64,000 nucleotides of DNA from Anisus vortex (lineage: Eukaryota > Mollusca > Gastropoda > Planorbidae): positions 7,137,026 to 7,201,025 of the forward strand of contig OX421499.1 in NCBI GenBank assembly GCA_949126835.1. The letters are read 5' to 3'. A model generated the notes under the pieces. It was not told the origin of the DNA. It searched no databases and saw only the letters and a list, made by a program, of their open reading frames with translations. The translations under genes were made by a program, and so were the position numbers. The stretch's first letter is position 1. Each line of letters begins with the position of its first letter. Shown in pieces: positions 54,801-64,000 of the stretch.

Positions 54801-57800
54801 TTTTGTGTTTAGTTGTGATTACCTTCCTTTTTAATGGATGATCAAATTTTTTGGTGACCCGGGGTGACCCTTGTCCGTTTGGCCATGTGGTGTGTAGTTG
54901 TTTTTTTTTTAGACTAGAGTGTATTGAGAGACTGGTTAGGCTGTGTTTTACTACTACTTGTGTTTTTCTTAAATTGTATTATTACGATGGACTTGTGTTG
55001 AGCTCGATGTTATGTTAAATTAAAAGTTATGTTGTTAATTGTTCCTGGCGTCTTTCTAAATTGCTTTGATGAAAGTTGGCAGGCATGCCATTATAAGAAC
55101 ATTCAAGATTCTTCAATAAAGGCTGACCTACCTGTCTCTGAACGTCCTGGCCATCTTTGTCAAAAAATCTCATGTAGCTGTCAGTTGTACTCACAGTTTT
55201 AATCAACTCATAAAACTCTTTGCTGGGCTGAAAACAAAAACAACAACAATTTATGTATCCATTTATTTTTAAAAAGTATTTAATTATAATACTAGTATCT
55301 AATTTCTGCAATGTTTGAGGCAAAATTTCATAGAGTTCATCATTTTGTTCATTCGTTTTAATTTTTAATAACTTTTTAAAGTTTTAAAAACAACACCAAC
55401 GGTAGAAACAATTCAGGAAAGAATACTAACTAGCCAAATAAATAATAAAGCCACTTTCAAAAGCTTGCATAGTCACTTTATTGGTATAACAATAAGTTAC
55501 GCCACCGTATTATTTTACACATTGATCTTTAACTCAACCTTTAAAAAAGTTCTATGTATTCTAACAATTATTTACTTATTGCATACATGTATATCCATTT
55601 AATTTATACAAGTTCTCTTTTTTTCCAGACTGGATTTTGGGCCTGGAACCTAACATAACCACGGATAGGCATGAAACTTTTATGCTGACTCTTGAAACAA
55701 TGAAACCTTGAGAACTGTAATACACTTACTTTAACTAGGCTAAACAAAATTTGAAGAAAAAAAAAACATAACTAAGTTTCAATGATTTCATATAATCAAT
55801 GTCATGTTAGTGAAATTACTCACCATTCCATTGCCCAAGGGATTTTGATCATGAGCGTAGAGGTACTGATGGTCATCACACCTGATCATGAATAAAGAGT
55901 TAGGCTCATCAAAATAAGAAATGTTTTCAAGATAATATAATAAAAAATATGGAAGACAAAGATCAGTTTTGTTACAATTTAATACCATAAAATCTCAAGT
56001 ATCAGCAGCACAGTTTTTACCAAATTTTTAGGTCCAAGAAAAGTGTGCGGCTTGTACACACATATAATATAGTCTATTACACATGTAAATTTTTAAAAAA
56101 AATTTTTAAGTTCATATATTAACTGAAATTTATTGACAATGTTGGCTACTGTAAAAAGCTTCACTTATGACAATGAAAAGACCAGACTCGTAAACAATTA
56201 ACAAATTTCAAAATGTAATTGATGTTGCAATAAACATTTTTTATCGATGTGTTCTATTTTACTAATTAATAAAAATCAACACGATAACTGTTATCTATAG
56301 ACTTTTTATTATATACCAGAATGCTGTAGGTCAAAGTTGCCCTAACATTTCTTTTTCTTAACCCAATTAGTCTTTACTAGTCACCATTGTAAATTGGCTT
56401 TCATTAATCTAGGCTAGGCTCAATGCCATCTATATAGGAGTGCACATACATTTTTTGTGTTAATATTCACAACTAAAAGAAATATTAACACCATTAGATA
56501 AAGTTAAGTGATTAGGAACACTTCAGGGAAGAAATTATAGAAGATAGTCTAAAACATTTTCATATAATATGATTAAAGCTTTTTATTTTTGTGTGTTCCT
56601 GCACCTCTCATAAACCCTAAAAATCTTGGTTTCCTTTACTTTTTGGGTGCTACCTGAACTACCTCCTTTAACTAAGGTTATTTTTACATACCAGTTGAAT
56701 GGCTAACCCTCTAGGGAACACTTATCACTTATCACAGGCTGAAAACCCAAATTTATACCAAAAGCCAGGGTTCTTATTCTAAAAATACTTCAAAATTTCA
56801 AAATAAGTTCTAAAAGTTTTCCTAAACTTTCCCACTTCATAGAAACCTTGCAGGCAATTTTTTACAGTTTTTGTTCAATATTAATGTGTTTTTTTTTCTA
56901 AACAACCAAGTTTCATATAATAATACAAAAGAACCAAGTTGTTAATAAAAAAAATGAGATGGTGAGTTGACCTACATGTAGCCCAGGCTACTTCCAATTT
57001 TACCAGCGGTGGCCAGCTGACCACCAATGTCCTGGTACAGATCGTCATCCTCGTCCACTCCCCCGGCACACAGTCCTCCGCTCATGTGGTGGACAGGTTC
57101 AATTTCCTCCTCCATGGGCAGCAAGACCATGTCCACGTTGTCATTGTTATCATGGCTACAAGACAAGTCACATTAAAAGAAAAGGCCATGTGAACAAAAC
57201 ATGTCACACTAATAGAAGCAGATTACAACATCACTACAAAAGTAAAGTATCTCATCAGACCTAATTGTTTCAAAGCACGGTGAAGCAGCGTTCACCGTTT
57301 TCTATGGCCATGGCATACTAGGGGATTGTGTAGCTAGCACAATACCCAGCGTCTTTACTTTTACCCCAACTTAAGTCGGTTACCCATAGGAGCTGCGTAG
57401 ACTCAGGGACACCCTCTAGACCCGGGAACAAATGCTAGCCTTCACCAGATTTTGAACCCAAGACTCTTGGTACGCCAGCCAATCGCACTGCCGCTCGCCC
57501 ACCATGACCCCTTTCACTTAAAATTTGTTCCAGCTTCCCAGCGTAAGAAATAAAGAAACAGAACTGACAAGTTTGAAGTACTTTTCATCTTTGATTAACA
57601 AAATGTTTAACATATATGTACAAGTTGACAAAGAAATATTACTTTAAAGGATCTTCAGATCCACCACTGTCACTGTGCTTTTCTGCTTTCCGTCCATCAG
57701 CCTAATGAACAAACAATAATTGAAAAAGATTGAAATTGTACCTTTCACAATGAAATGCATACAATAGAGATAAGATTGCAGTTCTCGTGCTGTTTACAGA

Positions 57801-60800
57801 GTTCCTGCACCAAAGCTAGAAAAGATTCCAGATTGGGCGCAGGAACACTGTATTTAGTGGTTAAAAAAAAACAAATTTGAAAATTTCTCATTGCTGTAAT
57901 GGCCTGTCTATAGTACTGTACTATATTAGCAACTGTTTACAACACTTTTCAAAATTTGATGCATTTCTTTTTCCATTTCAAATTAGATGCCGCCACACAG
58001 ACTAACAATTAGATAAAGGGCTTAACTGGAAATTGATTCAGCTCCAATATCTCAATTTTTAGAAGTATTTGCCTTGGCAAATATATATTACCCACAAAAA
58101 CAAAAAGGTTTTAAAAAAAAAAAAGTATACCATTTCAAATTTTCAATATATTTGGTCAAGCTTTTTATTGAACAATCTGATGCCAGTTGCAGTTTTGCAA
58201 TAATCCTAAATGTTGCTATTTTTGTAAGTAATGTAAGCACGTGATTATATCAAGAGAATAAGGTTTGAATAATAATTATATTATAATATTAAATATATGA
58301 CGGCAAATCTACTGCAGTGTTCCAATTGGGATTCCTGCAAATAATACATCCAAATACCCATGACAAAAAAATCTAGTTTAGTCTACAATATTAGTAACAA
58401 CAAAATTTACTTAAAAGCCACTGGAAAGAAAGTTGGTATGCAGTTGTTGTTTTTTAAATATGTAATGCACATTTTTTTAGTGAATGATTAATAATTATAT
58501 TGTACACAAATAACTTTGAAAAAAAAAGGCCATTTTATTTTGAGGCTGCTTGAATATTTAAAGTTAAAGGTTTTTTAAAGGAACTAACTCTGAATGAATA
58601 ACCATTTATATGCTAATTTTGTAATATAACTAGATTTTATTTTTTTTGCTTGTTTAAAAACTTTTCAGAAAATTAAAAAATAAAGCTCATTTTTCTACAG
58701 AAATTTCTGAGAAATCAATGTAATATTATATATATATCCAAGAAAAAAATATAGCTGTTTTTATTTTAAGAGACTCCAGAGAGTTCAAATTGATCATATT
58801 TTTATTATAAGAGGCCTATTGTAAAAATGGAAGATTTCAGTATGATTTATTATCTTTGAATGTAATAGAAAGGAATGATAAATTAATGAAGACCAATAGA
58901 AATGGAAAAAATAAACACTTACATCTTCAAGATCACAGGATGACGCTGAGTGCGATTCTCCTTCATCTATTTTGTCCTCATTTGAAAATTTCACAAACAC
59001 TTTCTGCAGTCTATTGCTTTCATCCGTATTAAAGTTAGCACCTGGGCTGTCACCCTCATTGAAGCCATTTGCCACGTGGCTGTGGGTGTGATGACAGCAG
59101 GCATTCAGATCGTTCACGGGTACAGGTAGAAGGTACCCCACGAGCAGAGAGCAGCATGCTCCCCCGTCAGCTGTCACGGAACAACCAGCCGACGCTGGGT
59201 TGGAGAGTATGTGGGCATCTCTGCCGTGGTCAGTTTCACTGCTGGCGGTGAACGCTGTGTGCTCACACCTTGCGCCATGCCCCGACTTTGTCGGCCCGCA
59301 GACTTGGGCTCCATTGCAGAACAAGTTGGAATGGAAGCACTGTGGTGCTATTTCGCATTCAGCACCCGGGGGGCAAGAGTTGCACAGAGTCTCTGTCATG
59401 TTACGGGGGCGCTCAACAGGAAGTTGTGATGCTGCAGCGCCATCTAAACATGCAGCAGCTGAGTTATAACAAACCTGAGAAGCAGAGTTATGTACATAGT
59501 TCTTTGAAGGTGATTCTGGCGGAGTTCTTTCGTCATTCTCACTTTCACTGCTACTCCTGAATGAGTTAGCTGATAACCTTTTAGGTCTAACATGACATTT
59601 GACCCTTTTACTGTGAATATCTTTGGCTTTTTTTAAATGACTAGAGGTAAAGGACCCACGTTTTGTGCTCTCGTGGCCAATACTAAGAGTCTCTACCTTT
59701 TTAGGTAGCTCACACTCACAGGAAGACAGATCATTGGAGTTGAAGTCTTGGTGCAACTTGTGACTTCTACACCTCTTTGTTTCTTCAGATTCACTCTCAC
59801 TGTTGATAGACGAATGGCTATCCATCTCATCCGAACTGGACAGCAAGTGCCTCTGGACAGGGAGGTCAGTGTCAATGAAATCTCCGGTGTCTTCTGGAGA
59901 CTCCGCATTTGGAAGCATCCCCACCGCGCCAGAGACTAGACCCCTTTTGTCCTCAACATTTTTACTTATGTCAATCAAAGAAGTCAGTCCAGGGAGAGCA
60001 TTGTCCAGTGACTGAGAATGTTTAGGGTCATACACATACGAACAGTTTTCAAACTCAGAGTCATCATCAGAAATGTTTTGATAACAACTGTTGACTTTAG
60101 ATTCTTTATCTAGCTCATCATCAAAGTGAAAAGAATCTCCACTATCCCCAGTATGATGTGAGAACTCCTGACGCTGAAACATTTTATCCAAATCGCATAT
60201 GGCACCTTCGTCTATCAAATTTTTATCAAAAGACATCACACTTGAGCAAAGGGCGTTGTCAGCCGTTTCAAACACATTACAGCATTCACCTCCCACAGCA
60301 CCTTGACTGCTGTCTAAATCTAAACTCACTTGAAGATTTTTTTTTTCAACATCAGCCAAGTGACCTTGCAAAGCATTAGCCACTGTTTCTGATGGGCAGT
60401 TCAGGGGATTTGAAGAATTACAACTTTTTGTTGGATCGTCTCCGGCTGTGAAATCACTATTCTGTGGAAGTTTAGAAAATTCAACGTTATCTTTTCTCGA
60501 TCCGTCTTCTCCATTGTGAGAAATGTTGGAGGAATTGTTATGATTTTTCCTCTTTTTATAACACTTTCTCTTGCCATTTTGAAATGGACTAGATTTGGGT
60601 CTTGCTCCTTGCCCATAATCATTCTTATATCCCCGATTACTCTGTCCATTCAGCATTTCATCAAAATGACCATTATCACCTTGATACCGAAAGCTGTTTC
60701 GCCTGGGCTCAGCGAAGGCCCCGGCGGGATGATCTAAAAAATGGGAGTGCGGTAAGGAGAACTGACTTGGATACCGCAGTGGCCTGAAGTAGTTATTTTC

Positions 60801-61076
60801 ACCCCCAAAAGGTCTGTGCTGCATAAATATTTGTTGTCCGGGGTAGGTGTGCATTCCGCCATTTTGTTGGCTGTGGTAGGCGGGCCTGTTGTACCAGGGT
60901 GTAAACTGTATGCGATTCGCTCCACTCAAGTTATGTGGGTAGGTGGCTGACTGTGGTAAGGATGGATAAGAAAGGCTGCTTCTGTAGTCAGGTTCATAAC
61001 TTTGTGGCCTCCTTCTTGACATGTGGCATCCTTTGTCTTTTTTAGACTCCACTTTACTTGTGCCTGATGATTCTGA
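43410..61076 (-). CDS. unrecognised protein: disordered N-half plus C39/papain-like peptidase-fold domain (11 exons)
   Basis: Exons on the minus strand: 61076-58923, 57701-57643, 57155-56976, 55881-55824, 55227-55132, 54530-54351, 52622-52511, 51827-51696, 45376-45272, 44852-44673, 43588-43410. All junctions are GT-AG and keep frame. From the Met at 61022 the product is 1,126 residues; an acceptor at 61077-61078 means an upstream exon exists, coding or not. Residues 1-700 are Ser/Asn/Asp/Glu-rich with a basic RKCYKKRKNHN patch. The C-terminal domain has ACGQTAVLNVLKAL (Cys about 882), GRFFHFWPPRKIKLLQWLAY, SWHHQMVYGV (His about 998) and LYLTNPLE (Asn about 1013), the order and spacing of a C39/papain-like Cys-His-Asn site. 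Function as a protease is inferred, not shown. I know no named family for it. Confidence 0.8.
43655..43885 (+). mobile_element. tRNA-derived SINE (copy 6)
   Basis: ggttctgggtttgaatcctg head and family body and tail (gggtacctgacattagttgg; gtgaacgctgctttgg). In the last intron of the orphan gene, opposite strand. Confidence 0.85.
43886..44672. other. intron, nothing recognised
   Basis: Last intron of the orphan gene after the SINE; AT-rich, no further feature. Confidence 0.5.
44673..44852 (-). CDS. orphan gene exon 10 (Asn of the putative active site)
   Basis: Acceptor gtgtacag and donor gtaaga. Encodes LYLTNPLEIVSERSAMKQLS and VLMVRRQDIISRFR, with the Asn 15 residues after the putative catalytic His. 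Confidence 0.88.
45272..45376 (-). CDS. orphan gene exon 9 (putative catalytic His)
   Basis: Acceptor tttcttcag and donor gtgggc. Encodes GAIPMATLNLQQG and DSWHHQMVYGVSHQ. A 6.3-kb intron full of transposons separates it from exon 8. Confidence 0.88.
45485..45625 (+). mobile_element. degenerate tRNA-derived SINE (copy 7)
   Basis: cagcgacagtgcatttggtt, then gggtatggagggtgtcacta and actgacattaattga: recognisable but worn. Confidence 0.65.
45823..45890. repeat. (CA)n and (TA)n microsatellite
   Basis: cacacacacacaca then tatatatatata and gtgtgtg, a compound dinucleotide repeat in orphan-gene intron 8. Confidence 0.95.
45891..47130. other. intron, nothing recognised
   Basis: Part of the large intron 8 of the orphan gene with no recognisable coding or repeat boundary. 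Confidence 0.5.
47310..47800 (+). mobile_element. Helitron-like non-autonomous element with tRNA-like core
   Basis: Begins tctatatatataaaatgag and ends cacccgggcaacgcagcttg, resembling Helitron-type ends (3' CCCGGGCAACG hairpin start, decayed). Both flanks are hAT sequence that is continuous in copy 3. Inside is a tRNA-like stretch at about 47463-47520. The family assignment is from memory of such ends. Confidence 0.5.
47463..47520 (+). other. tRNA-like sequence with B-box
   Basis: tatagctcagtcgtaaaccg resembles a D-arm with A-box and gggttcgattctcc a T-arm B-box. It is short and the acceptor stem is not convincing, so it is not called a tRNA gene. Confidence 0.45.
49460..50131. mobile_element. 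672-bp TTAA-flanked element (piggyBac type)
   Basis: TTAA followed by ctctttctctccgga; the other end is tccggagagaaagag followed by TTAA. The 15-bp inverted repeat is perfect. No transposase frame. Confidence 0.88.
51013..51030. repeat. (GT)n microsatellite
   Basis: tgtgtgtgtgtgtgtg run in intron 8. Confidence 0.85.
51520..51580 (+). mobile_element. tRNA-derived SINE 3' fragment (copy 8)
   Basis: gtgaccacggaaactggtaa and cgctgcttcaccagcc tail only. Confidence 0.75.
51696..51827 (-). CDS. orphan gene exon 8
   Basis: Acceptor gttttgatag and donor gtaatt. Encodes TTAEELMSGVEKLSSG and GRFFHFWPPRKIKLLQWLAY, between the Cys and His of the putative site. Confidence 0.88.
51985..52180 (+). mobile_element. 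tRNA-derived SINE, 5' truncated (copy 9)
   Basis: gtgtccctgagtctacccag, gggtacctgactttagttgg and the gcgctgcttcaatggcc tail. Intron 7 of the orphan gene. Confidence 0.85.
52511..52622 (-). CDS. orphan gene exon 7
   Basis: Acceptor gaattgcag and donor gtaggt. Encodes KALKFSCEKSAVCKVIQTSL and PEYLFSRAKAG, which follow the putative catalytic Cys. Confidence 0.88.
52800..53045 (-). mobile_element. tRNA-derived SINE (copy 10)
   Basis: gtcaggtacccatcagcgct, then agaattggagcccggacctt and ggtatgccagtcgaac: near-complete reverse copy. Confidence 0.85.
53065..54151. mobile_element. 1.09-kb TTAA-flanked element (piggyBac type)
   Basis: TTAA followed by cccacgaactgtggt; the other end is accacagttcgtggg followed by TTAA. 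Subterminal cgttctgtggtgtgggg is echoed by ccccacactacagaaac. No transposase. A ~60-bp segment (aattagagatatcggca...) is tandemly duplicated at about 53692-53803. Confidence 0.9.
54351..54530 (-). CDS. orphan gene exon 6 (putative catalytic Cys)
   Basis: Acceptor gggttgcag and donor gtaatg. Encodes MIWNEYEAYVMQFKQIAVSA followed by CGQTAVLNVL, a Cys at the start of a helix as in papain-fold peptidases. Confidence 0.88.
55132..55227 (-). CDS. orphan gene exon 5
   Basis: Acceptor ttgttttcag and donor gtaggt; 32 codons, PSKEFYELIKTVSTTDSYMR onward. Confidence 0.85.
55824..55881 (-). CDS. orphan gene exon 4
   Basis: Acceptor catgatcag and donor gtgagt; encodes CDDHQYLYAHDQNPLGNGM. Phase fits exons 3 and 5. 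Confidence 0.82.
55885..56970. other. intron, nothing recognised
   Basis: Orphan-gene intron 3; AT-rich, no repeat family recognised. Confidence 0.5.
56976..57155 (-). CDS. orphan gene exon 3 (acidic)
   Basis: Acceptor gtcttgtag and donor gtaggt. Encodes VDMVLLPMEEEIEPVHHM and GVDEDDDLYQDIGGQLATAG. Confidence 0.83.
57245..57510 (-). mobile_element. tRNA-derived SINE (copy 11)
   Basis: gtgaagcagcgttcaccgtt to ggtacgccagccaatcg; near-complete reverse copy in intron 2 of the orphan gene. Confidence 0.85.
57643..57701 (-). CDS. orphan gene exon 2 (small)
   Basis: Acceptor ttcattag and donor gtaata; 59 nt, ADGRKAEKHSDSGGSEDPL plus a split codon. Phase fits both neighbours. Confidence 0.75.
57705..58920. 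other. intron, nothing recognised
   Basis: Orphan-gene intron 1; AT-rich. The open frame that runs on past the exon 1 donor is intron read-through. Confidence 0.5.
58923..61076 (-). CDS. orphan gene exon 1 of window (718 codons, low complexity)
   Basis: Acceptor ttgttccacag before 61076 and donor gtaagt after 58923. The in-frame Met at 61022 (MSRRRPQSYEPDYR) may be the start. Tyr/Pro/Gln-rich beginning, basic patch, then Ser/Asp/Glu-rich tracts (SSSDEMDSHSSINSESESEE), and a Cys-rich stretch (LCNSCPPGAECEIAPQCFH) near the end. Open frames on the opposite strand here are shadows. Confidence 0.85.
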
Positions 61077-61080
61077 CTGT

Positions 61081-62680
61081 GGAACAAAAAGACTATCATT
61101 GAAAGTGATGTTTTTAATCCCTTGTTGTTTTTTTTACTTTTGTATCAAAGTGAATTACAAAGATAAAAAAAAATATGTGTACTAGTAAAACCTTGCATTT
61201 AATACATATAACATGATTATATCAAGACTAAGGATGTTAAATGATAATCAGAAGTTATATTATTAGTTTCAAAACTGAATGCCATTTTCAGTTTTGTTGG
61301 ATTTTACAATAATTTTTAAAATGTTCTGAAGAAAAGAAATTTAAAGAATAATGTTGGAGCTAGATGAATCAAGTTTTTTAAGATAGAAATTTCTAAGAAA
61401 TCCTGATTATTTAATTAGACATTTATTTTTATTTAAAAAACATTTTTTAGCAAAGCCTGCTTTACTGCCCAAATTAGCATTAGTATTGGGGCTGTTTTAT
61501 TTCATTTCAAAGACCAATAAATATCCCCTAGTTAAAAATCTCGAGGGTGCTAAATGACATTTTTTTTAATGTTTGTTTAAATAAAAAGTTCATGCCTAGG
61601 CCTGTGAATAATACAAATTTATTACAAATCAATGAAATTCTTCATTTTCTAATAATATATAATATATAGTATAATATATATATCATAGTAACTTTCATAG
61701 TATATCATTAAATTATTAATGATTTTAATATCTGAGTATATTTTGAATTTTGCTATTGTTTAGTATAAATTTATTATCATAGTGTCTCCAACAAATTCAA
61801 CAATAAGACTGACAAAATTTCTCAATCTTTAAATCAATAGGCCTAATCATTTTAACAGGCCTTCAATAGTGCGATTAGTGGTCATTTTTAGCCTGAAATA
61901 GCTAACTTAGCCGCTAAAAATATGTAGGTGTAGCCAGTGTATGTATGGGTCTACTCAATTACTCATCCACCAGCACGACCAAATACAAGGTCTATCTAGC
62001 ACTGCACACAAGATTAATTAGATTATGAATGAAAAGTACACAGACTAAGACTTTTTAGTAAGTAAAGAAACATTTATTTAATTTTAAGCAGCCACTGGCA
62101 TTGTTACAAACAACAGTACAAGAGTGACAGTCAGTAGGCCTGGGCCAGAGTCTGACTCTCTCTTGAGTCTTGGTCTTGACTGTCCAGAGTAACTTTAAAC
62201 TTTAACTTTAAACTTACTGAGTCTGAATAGGAGTATAGTTTGAGTGCTATTAAATTCGATACAAACTTAATTAAAATGTACAGATAGCGTCGTTCTTATA
62301 AGCGTATACCTGTTTCCTCTGCATGTTTTATAACAAATAAAGCCATTCGTTAAAAATTACTGTACATGACATGTATTATCTAGATTTCAGCAGTAATAGA
62401 TAGCCACCATCTTGATCATCTATCCCGTAGTTGCACAAAATGTGGATTAAAAGGTGTACTTTTTCCGTTAAAAGGAACAATTTTTTTTAGGTAGGCCTAT
62501 ATATTTGGCAACTAATAATCGAACAGTAATAATTTATTTTAATTGTTAAGTTTCAAATTCAAAATTAGTTGATTATGTAAATTTTGAAGTTTTTATAACT
62601 ATGCAAAAATATTTTGAGCCATTTCCGCCGATGTTATAGTTATAGATAGGTCAGATAGGCTATTAATTATTACTAGGGAG
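61081..62680. other. upstream region of the orphan gene
   Basis: The missing first exon or promoter of the minus-strand gene should be here or beyond the window. No convincing donor or start could be picked. Confidence 0.4.
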
Positions 62681-62683
62681 GCG

Positions 62684-63361
62684 TTATAAGGCGGATTTTT
62701 GCGTGAACTCGTGACCTATATTATACAGGATCTTTTCCACTGCCTACAACGCGAAGCACTAATTTTTGGGAAGCGTTATTCAAACAGCCGAAAGTGTATA
62801 ATACCGAATTTACGAAAAATTGTGAGAGTTAGGCTATACTTATGACTTAAAACTTTATATTCTATTCTATAGTCTATAGTGACTCTATAGGCTTTTAATT
62901 AGGATCATATTCCTAGCTAAGTCCTAACCCTAACCGGGCCTAACCGTAAAATCAATTTCTAATTGTGATTAAGAGACATAGGCCATAGTAATAGGGTAAC
63001 CTTTATGTTTGAATTAATTATAAGCAATGACAAATGGTTACTTACAAAAAAATCACGAATTTAACTAAAAAATATTTATCGTTTTACTATAATTGAACGG
63101 AGTGATTACGGCGTATTTTTTATAATACTAAAAAAAAAATTGGCGGAGCTGGCTAGATTTGAACCTGCGTCACCCCCGTTGACAGCGCAAGCTGCTAACC
63201 ATTGGGCCAACAAACCTTGTTCTAAGTAGTACGAAAAAATAGTAATTAAGCATATAAGACCAGATAAACAATTATGTATAATATAGGTCAGGAGTTCACG
63301 CAAAAATCCGCCGAATAACGCTGAGCGTTATACGGCGGATCCGCCGTATAATCACTCCGTT
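62684..63361. mobile_element. composite inverted-repeat element with tRNA-like core
   Basis: About 45 bp at 62684-62728 (gcgttataaggcggattttt) is repeated in reverse complement at about 63282-63327. A second inverted pair, acggagtgattacggcg near 63099 and cgccgtataatcactccg near 63341, bounds an inner unit. It resembles nested or composite MITEs. Confidence 0.65.
63139..63215 (-). other. tRNA-like sequence
   Basis: Minus strand: ggcccaatggttagc (D-arm/A-box-like), ctgtcaa in the anticodon-loop position, and gcaggttcaaatctagc (B-box). Stems are imperfect, so it is probably a tRNA-derived repeat rather than a working tRNA gene. Confidence 0.4.
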
Positions 63362-64000
63362 ATTACTAACCTGTTTGAGTTTGATGGATAATAATAATAA
63401 TTTAAGTTTGAGTTTAGCCTGCTAAAACTATTATTTATAATTTAGACCCACATGTTTGTAGTTAAAATTATATACGCTCAACATCACAAAATTATTTTTA
63501 AACATTTTCAAGTATTATCCAAATTTATTATTCAAATTATTGTAAGAAAGCCTAATAGCATTTAATGATAAAAGTACAAAACGCTGCCTTTTATTTTGTT
63601 ACTTCGTTTCAGCTGCTATAACGTTTACTATTTTTGTTAAATTTGCACTAGATTCTGAGTAGACCTAAACATAAACTATCGTCTGGAAGTCAGATCTGTT
63701 AGTAAAAAAAATATTATTCATCATTCGCAGGATTGTTTGCTAGATTTAAATTGGTATTATACAAAAACAGATACTAAAATTAAAAGAATACAAGTTTAAT
63801 TGGTAGGCTTGTGGTTATTTTATTTATTTTATTTCTCAGTCGACAGCCGTTCATTTTTGTCTGCTAACAGAATTGACATTCATGAGTCATGAGAGATTCA
63901 TTTATTATCATTTAAAATAATTTGGTTAAATAATTAAAAAATTGGCTAGCCAATAAAATATAAAAAACCTAAAATATAATTTCTAACTTGTAGGCCTTTT
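63362..64000. other. window end, nothing recognised
   Basis: AT-rich sequence without recognisable features. Confidence 0.5.

Noticed and set aside
59069..60787. Several + strand frames of 60-96 residues
   Set aside because: They lie opposite the 718-codon exon of the minus-strand gene and show no protein features of their own.

Overview
This is eukaryotic DNA, most probably from a mollusc and likely a gastropod. I infer this from intron-split genes with GT-AG junctions, an AT-rich background, many tRNA-derived SINEs, CR1-like and other non-LTR retrotransposon fragments, and hAT and TTAA-flanked (piggyBac-type) transposons. There are no operons, bacterial signals or CRISPR arrays. Three protein-coding loci can be supported.

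Locus 1 (+ strand, 893-25847, 5' end outside the window) is the 3' half of an intracellular calcium-release channel of the IP3 receptor type. Eleven exons join in frame to about 685 residues: S3-S6, the C2H2 finger after S6, a coiled coil, and an unusually long Ser/Arg/Pro-rich tail. The pore exon reads YGLIGD where the superfamily has a GGGIGD/GGGVGD selectivity filter, so about five residues, including the Gly triplet, are missing. A diverged copy of the start of the last exon lies about 620 bp after the stop codon.

Locus 2 (+ strand, 29157-34295) is a two-exon class A GPCR. Exon 1 carries an apparent one-base frameshift in TM1. A 419-bp inverted-repeat transposon ends about 23 nt before the exon 2 boundary.

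Locus 3 (- strand, 61076-43410, 5' exon not identified) has eleven exons that join in frame to more than 1,100 residues. One 718-codon exon encodes a low-complexity N-terminal half. Ten small exons follow and encode a domain with Cys, His and Asn arranged as in C39/papain-like peptidases. I could not identify it as a named gene.

The rest is mostly introns and intergenic DNA built from mobile elements. At least four long and several short copies of one hAT family (ends CAGGGGTCGGCAACC, 8-bp target duplications) have acted as landing pads for a CR1-like LINE, TTAA elements, a Helitron-like element and a small hAT MITE. A separate 2.13-kb hAT with a decayed ZMYM1-like transposase has a perfect 8-bp target duplication. 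Eleven tRNA-derived SINE pieces and several minisatellites are spread throughout. One minisatellite, at 11.8-12.15 kb, has a repeat unit that contains the hAT terminus.
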